Shown piece after piece: positions 22,798 to 30,182 of a stretch of 33,718 bases of DNA. The translations under genes were made by a program, and so were the position numbers. The stretch lies in NCBI GenBank assembly GCA_016201825.1, contig JACQCD010000094.1, positions 1 through 33,718 on the forward strand. Reading direction: 5' to 3'. Positions within the stretch are counted from its first letter, which is position 1, and every line of letters starts with the position of its first letter. The notes beneath the pieces are model-generated. The model worked only from the letters and a program-made list of their open reading frames with translations, was not told the DNA's origin and made no database searches. This stretch comes from Nitrospirota bacterium (lineage in GTDB: Bacteria > Nitrospirota > Nitrospiria > 2-01-FULL-66-17).

Positions 22798-24777
22798 ATG
22801 CCGATTTCCGCCAACGGGGTGGCTTCGGGGCTGGACGTCAACTCCATCGTCGGCAAACTGGTGGCGTTGGAGCGCCGACCGATTGAGAACTCCCAGGGAG
22901 AGCAGACCGCGTTCAAGGTCCGGTTGAGCGCGTTCGCCGGGCTCCGATCCACGCTGTCCTCGTTCAAAAGCGTGCTCGACTCGCTCAAGAGCCTGTCGAC
23001 CTTTCTCTCCCAGAGCGCGACGTCAGGCAACGAGGCGATTGTGAAGGCGAGCGCGTCAGCCTCGGCGGTGGCCGGGACGTATCTGGTCGAGGTCAAGCAA
23101 TTGGCCCAGGCGCAAAAGCTCTCGTCCTCGGGATACGCCACGTCCAACGCCACCGCCGTCGGCACGGGGCAATTGACCATCACCGTCGGCACCGGGAGTG
23201 CCGTCGCGGTCTCCATCAATTCGACCAATAACACGCTTGAGGGTATTCGCGACGCGATCAACGCCGCGAAAGCGGACGTTTCGGCCAGCATTCTCAACGA
23301 CGGCACGAATTATCGGTTAGTCCTGACGGCGAAAAACACCGGCCAGGCCAATACCATCAAGGTCACGGCGGCCGATAACGACGGGAACAACACCGATACG
23401 CTCGGCTTGTCCAACCTGGCCTACGACACCGGCGCGATGAATTTGACGCAGACCCAGGCGGCGCAGAACGCGACGCTCAAGGTCGACGGGATCGATAATA
23501 TTTCAAAAAGCAGCAACACGGTCACCGATGTGATTTCCGGCGTGACGTTGACCCTGGTCTCGGCGGCGGTGGGGACGACCGTCTCCATTAAGGTGAGCGA
23601 CGACACCGCGACGGTGAAAAAGTCGATCGAGTCGTTTGTCGGCGAGTACAACAAAGCGATCCGCGAATTGAACAAGCTGCAATCCTATAACCCCGATACC
23701 AAAAGCGCCGGGACTCTGCTGGGCGATGCCACGGTGCGGTCGCTGGTCGAGAAACTCCAGTCCCTGGTCGGCCGTTCGGTGCCTGGCCTCTCCGGCTCGT
23801 CGTCCAGCCTGGCTGGCATCGGGGTCACCACCCAAAAGGACGGCACCCTGTCGATCAACGCCGTCAAGCTGGATACGGCGCTGGCAACCAGTACGACCGA
23901 CGTCGGGAAGATTTTCGCCTTCGCGGGAACCGCAACCGATCCGCTGGTGACCGTGGATTCCACCACCGCCAAAACGAAACCGGGGACGTACGGTGTCGCG
24001 GTCACCCAGGCTGCCACACAGGCGACCCTCAGCGGATCACTGAGAATTCAGGCGAGCGGACTTGCGGCGGCCGAAACCGTGACACTGGCGATCGGCGCGG
24101 ACTCGGTCGTCGTCAGCCTTGCCGCCGGAGACAAGATCGCCGATGTGGTGTCGAAGATCAACGCCGCCCTGCAGACCAAGGCGATGCGAATGACGGCCGT
24201 CAATGACAACGGCGCGCTCAAGCTCGTGAGCGTTGAGTACGGGTCCGCCCAGACCATCACCGCGGTATCCAGCCAAGCGGGGACCAATAACGGGGATGGA
24301 ACCGGAACCCAGACCATGATCGGCACCACGCTTCTGTCCAATGCCGGCGTGGATGTCGCCGGATCGATCAATAATCACGTGGGGGCGGGGAAGGGGCAGG
24401 CCTTGACGGGGGCGGCCGGTTTTGACGAGGAGGGTGTCAATCTCGTGGTCGGTGGGACGTCGATCGGAGCACGGGGGACCGTGACCGTGTCGTTCGGCGT
24501 GGCCGACCGGCTCTCGTCGATCGTGTCCACGTACGTTGACACCGTAAAGGGACCTATCGCGGCCAAAGAGAAGGGGCTGCAGTCTTCCATCGATGAGATC
24601 GACAAGCGGATCGCGCGGCTCGAAGGGCGCGTCGCCTCGTTTGAAAAGCGAACCCGGGAGAAGTTCAACACCCTGGAGAGCATACTCGGCCGCCTGCAAG
24701 GCACCGGCAGTGCCTTGACGCAACAGCTCAATCAACTGGATAATCTCTCGACGTATTTATCGGGAAGAAGGGGATAG
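22798..24777 (+). CDS. fliD: FliD filament cap protein
   Basis: The 659-aa cap protein has the FliD N-terminus (ANGVASGLDVNSIVGKLVALERRPIENSQGEQTAFKVRLSAF), flagellin hook-IN motifs in the middle (repeated LEGIRDAINAAKADVSASILNDGTNYRLVLTAKNTG-like modules), and the C-terminal FliD domain (GPIAAKEKGLQSSIDEIDKRIARLEGRVASFEKRTREKFNTLESILGRLQ, near 580-630). It is longer than the E. coli protein owing to an extra hook-IN type module around residues 390-500. It promotes flagellin polymerisation at the tip. The gene is followed after 1 base by fliS. Confidence 0.96.
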   Translation: MPISANGVASGLDVNSIVGKLVALERRPIENSQGEQTAFKVRLSAFAGLRSTLSSFKSVLDSLKSLSTFLSQSATSGNEAIVKASASASAVAGTYLVEVKQLAQAQKLSSSGYATSNATAVGTGQLTITVGTGSAVAVSINSTNNTLEGIRDAINAAKADVSASILNDGTNYRLVLTAKNTGQANTIKVTAADNDGNNTDTLGLSNLAYDTGAMNLTQTQAAQNATLKVDGIDNISKSSNTVTDVISGVTLTLVSAAVGTTVSIKVSDDTATVKKSIESFVGEYNKAIRELNKLQSYNPDTKSAGTLLGDATVRSLVEKLQSLVGRSVPGLSGSSSSLAGIGVTTQKDGTLSINAVKLDTALATSTTDVGKIFAFAGTATDPLVTVDSTTAKTKPGTYGVAVTQAATQATLSGSLRIQASGLAAAETVTLAIGADSVVVSLAAGDKIADVVSKINAALQTKAMRMTAVNDNGALKLVSVEYGSAQTITAVSSQAGTNNGDGTGTQTMIGTTLLSNAGVDVAGSINNHVGAGKGQALTGAAGFDEEGVNLVVGGTSIGARGTVTVSFGVADRLSSIVSTYVDTVKGPIAAKEKGLQSSIDEIDKRIARLEGRVASFEKRTREKFNTLESILGRLQGTGSALTQQLNQLDNLSTYLSGRRG

Positions 24778-24778
24778 C

Positions 24779-25177
24779 ATGTTGCCGTCTCAGGGTGCCC
24801 AGCGGTATCAGGAGGCCTCGGTCCAGTCGGCGAGCCCCGAGCGCTTGATCGGACTTCTCTACGCCGAAGCGCTCCGGTGCCTCGCCGAGGCCAGAGACGC
24901 CGTGTCGAGGGGAGACGAGAGCGCCAAACGGCGATGGATGAGAAAGTCGGTGGACGTCCTCGCGGAATTGCTGGGCTCGCTGAACATGCAGCACGGCCAA
25001 GGCGTTGCTGCCGGGCTGGCGACGCTGTACGAATACCTGGCGAAGCGACTGCTCCAAGCCCATTGTGACGAGAACACGGAACCCTTTGACGAAATCATCG
25101 GACTGTTGACGCCGATCAAAGACGCATGGGATCACATCTCTCACGCCTCCGGCGCGTTACCGGGGGCCGGGACATGA
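24779..25177 (+). CDS. fliS: FliS flagellin export chaperone
   Basis: The 132-aa helical protein has the FliS signature: AQRYQEASVQSASPERLIGLLYAEALRCLAEA at the N-terminus, and SVDVLAELLGSLNMQHGQGVAAGLATLYEYLAKRLLQAH in the middle. It binds the flagellin C-terminus and blocks early polymerisation. ATG 24779 follows the fliD stop immediately. Its stop overlaps the next gene's ATG by 4 bases. Confidence 0.93.
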   Translation: MLPSQGAQRYQEASVQSASPERLIGLLYAEALRCLAEARDAVSRGDESAKRRWMRKSVDVLAELLGSLNMQHGQGVAAGLATLYEYLAKRLLQAHCDENTEPFDEIIGLLTPIKDAWDHISHASGALPGAGT

Positions 25178-25599
25178 CCGATCTCATCAGCGTGTTGACC
25201 AGCCTGGAAGACCGATACGAGGCGATCCTTCGTCTGACGCTCGACTCGTCCGAAGGAAGCGCCTTCCAGCCTCGTGATCTGGACGTGATGGAGCAGGCGC
25301 GCGAAGACCTGGTGCGCCAGGCCGGCGAACTCTCTCAGCGCCTCGATCCATCCGGTCTTTCCGAGGACGCGACCGCCGCCGTCGAGCAAGCGATCGCGAG
25401 ACTCGTCGGGATCGTGCGCCGCGTTCTCTCGGCCGATGACCGACGGGCCGCACAACTTCGGGATGCCATTGCCGCAGCCGGGAACGCGATCCGCGAGTTC
25501 GATCGCGGGAAGCAGGCGGTTGGCCAGTATCAGCGGGCACGCATGCTGCTCGAAGAGCGGACGGCTGTATTGAGCGAACACCCCCCCTTTAGCGGCTGA
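25174..25599 (+). CDS. FliT-position helical protein
   Basis: The 141-aa all-helical, charged protein shows no clear family signature. Its place directly after fliS with ATGA overlap is that of fliT, the FliD export chaperone, and size and helical make-up fit. Heptad-like patterns run over about 1-75 (DLISVLTSLEDRYEAILRLTLDS) and 80-130. I label it FliT-like from context. ATG 25174 was chosen over the in-frame 25126, which lies deep in fliS. Confidence 0.65.
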   Translation: MTDLISVLTSLEDRYEAILRLTLDSSEGSAFQPRDLDVMEQAREDLVRQAGELSQRLDPSGLSEDATAAVEQAIARLVGIVRRVLSADDRRAAQLRDAIAAAGNAIREFDRGKQAVGQYQRARMLLEERTAVLSEHPPFSG

Positions 25600-25634
25600 C
25601 GGCTCGGGGTTCTCACGACACGTGCAGGCGCGAT

Positions 25635-25838
25635 ATGCTCGAGACCATCCCTCGTCCCACGGACCCCGTCGGCCGTCCGGCTCCGGTTCACCCCCATCCC
25701 GATCGCCCGGCCTCGCGAACCCCGAGACGGCCTCGGCGGTCCGAACTTCCTCGAACGCCTCCGGAGGCTGAGCCATCGGAAGAAACGCCGAGCGAATCAC
25801 CCGCGCGGTCGGGACACGTCGATCGGTATGCACGATGA
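25635..25838 (+). CDS. Possible small Pro/Arg-rich protein
   Basis: A 67-codon frame lies in the 266-base gap between the FliT-position gene and the 209-aa gene. The product is rich in Pro, Arg, Ser and Glu and looks disordered. No ribosome binding site is evident before ATG 25635, and high GC makes chance open frames common. I keep it as a weak candidate only; otherwise nothing is seen in this gap apart from the ribosome site GAGGAGGAGG before 25866. Confidence 0.2.
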   Translation: MLETIPRPTDPVGRPAPVHPHPDRPASRTPRRPRRSELPRTPPEAEPSEETPSESPARSGHVDRYAR

Positions 25839-25865
25839 GTCGAACCCAGACTGAGAGGAGGAGGC

Positions 25866-26495
25866 ATGGACATCACGCTGAACGGCTCGTCGGTCGCGGA
25901 TGCCGTTGCTGAAGGCGCCACGACGTTACAGGATGTGTTGAACGGTCTTTATGCGAGAACCGAGGCCTCCCGTCATGTCATCATGGAGATCGTGGTGAAC
26001 GGACGGCTTCTGGACGGCGATGACGAGGCGCGGCTGTCTGCCATGACAGCCAACCACATCCATTCCATTGGGATCACGACCACGACATTTCATGCATTTC
26101 TCTCCGAGCAGAACGCGGGCCTCCTCGAGAAATTGGAGCGGCTCTCGGCAGAGGGCCGCAGAGCGACGGACTCCTTCCTGGACGGTCACGTTCGGGAAGC
26201 CGTTGAGCAGTTTCAGGGGATGGTGGAAGACGCCACGCTCGTGATTCAGGCCCTCGGAGTTGCCAACGGATCGTTCATCTATTGGGACTACATATCCGGG
26301 GTGCCGGACTCGTCTGACGTGGTGCCGGTTGATCCCAGGGTCGAGGTGTGCTGCGCCGTCCTGGGGAAAGCCGCCGACGCCATGGCGGCCCAAGACCGCG
26401 ACCGATTATCGTCTCTGATGCGGGGAGAATGGTCCGCGCTGATCGAGGCGTGGACCCGCGAACTTCGGCAGCGAATGACCGCGGTTGAATCGTAA
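25866..26495 (+). CDS. Unrecognised 209-aa protein with a beta-grasp-like N-terminus
   Basis: Residues 1-75 show an alternating strand/helix layout (MDITLNGSSVADAV, TTLQDVLNGLYA, VIMEIVVNGRLLDGD, HIHSIGITTTT) compatible with a small ubiquitin-like fold. Residues 80-205 look helical (FLSEQNAGLLEKLERLSAEG, AVEQFQGMVEDATLVIQAL, LIEAWTRELRQRMTAV). I do not recognise the family, and the fold suggestion is inference. A strong ribosome site (GAGGAGGAGG) precedes ATG 25866. It is followed after 8 bases by the receiver-PilZ gene and lies downstream of fliS and the FliT-position gene, so a role in flagellar assembly or signalling is plausible. Confidence 0.8.
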   Translation: MDITLNGSSVADAVAEGATTLQDVLNGLYARTEASRHVIMEIVVNGRLLDGDDEARLSAMTANHIHSIGITTTTFHAFLSEQNAGLLEKLERLSAEGRRATDSFLDGHVREAVEQFQGMVEDATLVIQALGVANGSFIYWDYISGVPDSSDVVPVDPRVEVCCAVLGKAADAMAAQDRDRLSSLMRGEWSALIEAWTRELRQRMTAVES

Positions 26496-26503
26496 CCATC
26501 ACC

Positions 26504-27754
26504 GTGGCCCTCGAACCAGCCGAAACGCCCGTTCACATCCTCGTTGTGGATGACGAAGAGGCTTCGCGTGACGTCCTCGAGACGGTGTTGCGGAGGAAGG
26601 GGTACGAGGTGACGACGGCCAAGAACGGGGCCGAGGCGCTCAGCCGTCTGGATGCGAAACCGGTGGACTTGGTCTTGACCGATATCAGAATGCCGGGGAT
26701 GAGTGGGATCGAGCTCATTCGAGCGATCAAGGAACGAGCGCCCGAAACCGTGGTCGTCCTCATCACCGGGTACGGGTCGCTCGATACGGCGATTCAAGCA
26801 ATCCGAGCGGGCGCGTACGATTACCTGACGAAGCCGTTCCAGCTCGATGAGCTGTATGTCTTGGTGCACAACGCCGTGGAACGAATCCAGTTGACCCGGG
26901 AAAACCGGCGTCTGCTCCGTGAGATGGAGCGGTACTACCGGGACGCCAAGACCGGCGGTCAGGAGGGAACGGCGCCGGAAGACGGCGCCGCGTCCCTCGA
27001 ACGGCTTCAGGCGCTCGAACGACACCTCCTTGGGATTTACACGCGACAGCCGGCCGGCGTACCGGAGAAGGCCGTCGGCCGCTCTAGCGTGACGGACGAA
27101 TGCTGCCTCCCGGTATCCGATTATCGGGACGAGGAGGGCGAAGACCAGGCGGCTGACGCTAGTCAAGGGGGGGCGGACAGGCCCGAATCGTGGGATGACC
27201 GCCGGGAATACATCCGTGTCCCCGCGGACTGCCCGGTGACCTACCGGATCCTCGATCCTCGAGAACGGACCGAACGCAAGGCCGGCAGAGATTGGCTGTG
27301 GTCTTTGCCGATGAGTCCTTTGCCCGATCGGCACGAGACGGGATCCGGCCACGACGCGTCGGCAGACTCCGGCCTCATGGAGATGCTGCTGTGCCTGGAT
27401 TGGAAGGTCAGCCTGCTCATCAAAACCCTGGTGTCCCAACGCCAACCGGAACAGTTCCCGCACTCGGGAATCATGAGCGAAGTGAGCGGGTCGGGTATGA
27501 AGCTGGTGACCTCGGAGGCGCCGGAGGCTGGTAGCCTGATCGAACTCGATATCATCCTGCCGGTGACTCCGTTCCACAACCTATTCCTGACGGGTGAGGT
27601 GATCCGGGAACGTCCGGTCAAGAATCCGGGCGACGAGAACCGGTTCGAGGTCGGTGTGGCGTTTCGCGATCTCAACGAGATCCAGCGCGATCACCTCGTC
27701 CGGTACGCCTTGAAACGCCAGATGCAGCTCCAGCGCGAGCGACGCGCGGCGTAG
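26504..27754 (+). CDS. Receiver-PilZ response regulator (c-di-GMP effector)
   Basis: The 416-aa protein has an NtrC-type receiver (about 10-125: D16-D17, phospho-site D60 in VLTDIRMPGMSG, T88 in LITGYGS, K110 in LTKPFQ), a helical linker and a C-terminal PilZ-like domain (about 230-410). PilZ signs are RREYIR (R233, R234, R238) and, about 90 residues later, EVSGSG, a variant of the usual D/N-x-S-x-x-G with Glu first. The insert between them contains a long helix (about 288-315), as in tetrameric-type PilZ proteins. The AAA+ and DNA-binding domains of NtrC proteins are absent, so output is likely protein-protein, tuned by phosphorylation and c-di-GMP. GTG 26504 follows the previous stop by 8 bases. 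Confidence 0.85.
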   Translation: MALEPAETPVHILVVDDEEASRDVLETVLRRKGYEVTTAKNGAEALSRLDAKPVDLVLTDIRMPGMSGIELIRAIKERAPETVVVLITGYGSLDTAIQAIRAGAYDYLTKPFQLDELYVLVHNAVERIQLTRENRRLLREMERYYRDAKTGGQEGTAPEDGAASLERLQALERHLLGIYTRQPAGVPEKAVGRSSVTDECCLPVSDYRDEEGEDQAADASQGGADRPESWDDRREYIRVPADCPVTYRILDPRERTERKAGRDWLWSLPMSPLPDRHETGSGHDASADSGLMEMLLCLDWKVSLLIKTLVSQRQPEQFPHSGIMSEVSGSGMKLVTSEAPEAGSLIELDIILPVTPFHNLFLTGEVIRERPVKNPGDENRFEVGVAFRDLNEIQRDHLVRYALKRQMQLQRERRAA

Positions 27755-27913
27755 GCAGCCCACCCTTCCCTTGGCATCCCAGATCGTGTAAACTGGCGTC
27801 TCCCTGCGTTCTTCTTCCTCTGCGGGTGTTTCCTGGACCCTTGGTTTCGGCGTGCCCGTTCGGTGTGCCGCGGGCATTTACGTTGGGAGAAGACACAACC
27901 CGAAGGTTGAACG

Positions 27914-27977
<64 letters not shown>

Positions 27978-27992
27978 CATCCAGGCGAAGCC

Positions 27993-29741
27993 ATGAGCCA
28001 TCTCTCACAGGCCAGTTTAGCCGGCATTCTGGAGATTGCGAATGACGCCGTGATTTCGATCGATGACCGACATCGGATCACGGTGTTCAACCAAGGAGCG
28101 GTGAAGATCTTCGGGTATCACGCGAATGAAGTGCTGGGTCAACCGCTCAATCTGCTGCTGCCCACGAGTGTGGCCGAGCGTCACACTCGGCACGTTGACG
28201 ACTTCGGGCAGGCCGCGGACTGCTCGCGGCGCATGGGCAGTCGGAGCGAGATTATCGGACGCCGCAAGGACGGGACGGAGTTTCCCGCCGAGGCCTCGAT
28301 TTCGAAGCTTGACCTCAACGGGCAAACGGTCATGACCGCCATTCTTCGCGACATCACGGAGCGCAAGCGAGCCGAGGAAAATCTGCGGCACCTCGCCTCG
28401 ATCGTCGAGGCCTCCGACGACGCGATCATCGCGACAACCCCGGACCTCGTCATCGTGAGTTGGAATCCCGGGGCGGAGAAAATGTACGGCTATACGACCG
28501 AAGAGGTGTGGGGACGCCCGATCGGGTTCCTCGTCCCGCCGGAGTGTGAGCACGAGATTCCGGTCATCCGCGAAGCTGCCCAGCGGGGCGACTGCCTCAA
28601 GCAGTATGAGACCGTGCGGATGCGGAAGGATGGGAGGCGCGTCCACGTCTCGCTCTCCATTTCCTGCCACCGGGATGCGTCGGGCCGGATCACGGGCTTC
28701 TCCGGGATCGCGCGGGACATCACCGAACGCAAACGGGCGGAAGAGAGACTTCACGACCTGCGAATGGCTCTTGAAGCGGCGGTCGAGGGGATTGCGCGGG
28801 TCGACCGGCGGGGTCGGTATCTTTCGGTCAACGCGCCCTACGCCGCGATGGTCGGCTACTCGGTCGAGGAGTTGATCGCCATGGATTGTTCGCGGACCGC
28901 CCACCTCGAGGATCGCGAACGCCTGACGGAAGCCTACCGAAAGATGCGGAACGCCGGCAAGGTCGAGGTCGAGGCGCGGGCTGTCCGCAAGGACGGGTCC
29001 GTGATGCACAAGCAGGTCGTCATGATCAGGACCGACGAGCAGGGAGAATTTGCCGGCTATTACTGCTTCATCAAGGACATCACCGGCCGCAAGCAGGTGG
29101 AGGAACAGATCGCGGCGTCCCTGAGAGAGAAGGAGCTGCTGCTCAAAGAAATTCATCACCGGGTCAAGAACAACCTGCAGCTCATTTCCAGCCTGCTCAA
29201 TCTCCAGGCCGCTCAGATTCACGACGAACGAGTGCTCGCCATGTTCAAGGAAAGCCAGAATCGCATTCGGGCCGTCGCCTTCGTCCACGAGAAGCTCTAC
29301 CAATCCAGGGATCTGGCGAGGATCGATCTCGCCGAGTACATTCGGAGTTTGGCCAACCACTTGCTCGACTCCTACGACGTCGGTCCCGATGCCGTCGTGG
29401 TCGGCATTCATGTGGATGATGTTCCACTGGATCTCGATACCGCGATACCGTGTTGCCTGATCATCAACGAATTGGTATCGAACATGCTCAAACATGCGTT
29501 TGTCGGGGGCAGAACCGGGCGGGTCCGCGTCGACCTGGGACCGTGCGCGGGGAACAGGCATAGCTTGGTTGTCAGCGACAACGGCGTCGGGTTTCCAGCG
29601 ACGATCGACTTTCGAACCACGACATCGCTGGGTCTTCAACTCGTCTGCGCGTTGGTCGAACAACTGGCGGGCACGATCGAGCTTGAGCGAAACGGCGGCA
29701 CGACGTGGAAGATCACCTTTAAGGGATTAAAGGGAAACTGA
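27993..29741 (+). CDS. Three-PAS HisKA_2-type sensor histidine kinase
   Basis: The 582-aa soluble kinase has PAS1 (about 8-125), PAS2 (about 133-250) and PAS3 (about 255-375), each ending in a DITxRKxxE-type PAC motif. The HisKA_2 dimerisation domain follows (about 383-460), with the phospho-acceptor in IHHRVKNNLQLISSLLNLQA (likely H389, before R-V-K-N). The HATPase has N box LIINELVSNMLKHAF, G1 VSDNGVGFP and GLQLVCALVEQL. No membrane segment is seen. PAS ligands cannot be told; PAS2 resembles redox/gas sensing types only generally. The cognate regulator is encoded 12 bases downstream. The ribosome site before ATG 27993 is weak, and a CAAG repeat just upstream may shift a longer N-terminus in and out of frame. 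Confidence 0.92.
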   Translation: MSHLSQASLAGILEIANDAVISIDDRHRITVFNQGAVKIFGYHANEVLGQPLNLLLPTSVAERHTRHVDDFGQAADCSRRMGSRSEIIGRRKDGTEFPAEASISKLDLNGQTVMTAILRDITERKRAEENLRHLASIVEASDDAIIATTPDLVIVSWNPGAEKMYGYTTEEVWGRPIGFLVPPECEHEIPVIREAAQRGDCLKQYETVRMRKDGRRVHVSLSISCHRDASGRITGFSGIARDITERKRAEERLHDLRMALEAAVEGIARVDRRGRYLSVNAPYAAMVGYSVEELIAMDCSRTAHLEDRERLTEAYRKMRNAGKVEVEARAVRKDGSVMHKQVVMIRTDEQGEFAGYYCFIKDITGRKQVEEQIAASLREKELLLKEIHHRVKNNLQLISSLLNLQAAQIHDERVLAMFKESQNRIRAVAFVHEKLYQSRDLARIDLAEYIRSLANHLLDSYDVGPDAVVVGIHVDDVPLDLDTAIPCCLIINELVSNMLKHAFVGGRTGRVRVDLGPCAGNRHSLVVSDNGVGFPATIDFRTTTSLGLQLVCALVEQLAGTIELERNGGTTWKITFKGLKGN

Positions 29742-29753
29742 AGGGCTCAATCG

Positions 29754-30155
29754 ATGGCAAAAGCCAGTATTCTGGTGGTGGAAGATCAACTCATTGTATC
29801 AAAGGATATCCAAACCCGGTTGAAGGGGATGGGGTACGACGTGGCCGGCGCCGTCTCGTCCGGAGAAGAAGCGATCTCAAAAACGGCTGAGACGCGACCG
29901 GATCTGGTCCTCATGGACATCATTCTCAAAGGCGCGATCGACGGGATCCAGGCCGCCCAAGCAATCCGTGATCGGTTGGATATTCCTATCATCTATCTAA
30001 CGGCGCATTCGGACGACACGACGTTGGAACGGGCCAACCTGACCGAGCCCCGCGGGTATGTCCTCAAACCGTTCGAAGATCGAGCGCTCCGCGCCACCAT
30101 CGAACTGGCTCTGTACCAGCATCGGATCAGGAATCGCCCGCCCCACACCACGTAG
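29754..30155 (+). CDS. Single-domain response regulator paired with the PAS kinase
   Basis: The 133-aa receiver has E10-D11 (ILVVEDQ), phospho-site D55 in LVLMDIILKGAIDGIQAA, T84 in YLTAHSD and K108 in YVLKPFEDRAL. The segment MDIILKGAIDGIQAA is typical of receivers paired with HisKA_2 kinases. No output domain is attached, so it probably acts by protein contact or phosphorelay. Its stop codon TAG lies inside the degenerate palindrome at 30152-30178. It converges with the minus-strand GGDEF-EAL gene, whose stop lies 27 bases away. Confidence 0.92.
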   Translation: MAKASILVVEDQLIVSKDIQTRLKGMGYDVAGAVSSGEEAISKTAETRPDLVLMDIILKGAIDGIQAAQAIRDRLDIPIIYLTAHSDDTTLERANLTEPRGYVLKPFEDRALRATIELALYQHRIRNRPPHTT

Positions 30156-30178
30156 GGGCACCCATGCCGTGCCCCTAT
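30152..30178. repeat. Degenerate palindrome of the GTAGGGG family between convergent genes
   Basis: GTAGGGGCAC and GTGCCCCTAT flank CCATGCC. It is one base shorter than the other copies and has a changed last base. It supplies the stop codon of the response regulator and sits between two convergent genes, where its hairpin could act as a bidirectional terminator. Confidence 0.8.
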
Positions 30179-30182
30179 CAGC

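Noticed and set aside
26504-27754. NtrC/FleQ-type flagellar activator
   Set aside because: Only the receiver is of that type; there is no AAA+ motif and no helix-turn-helix, and the C-terminus is PilZ-like.
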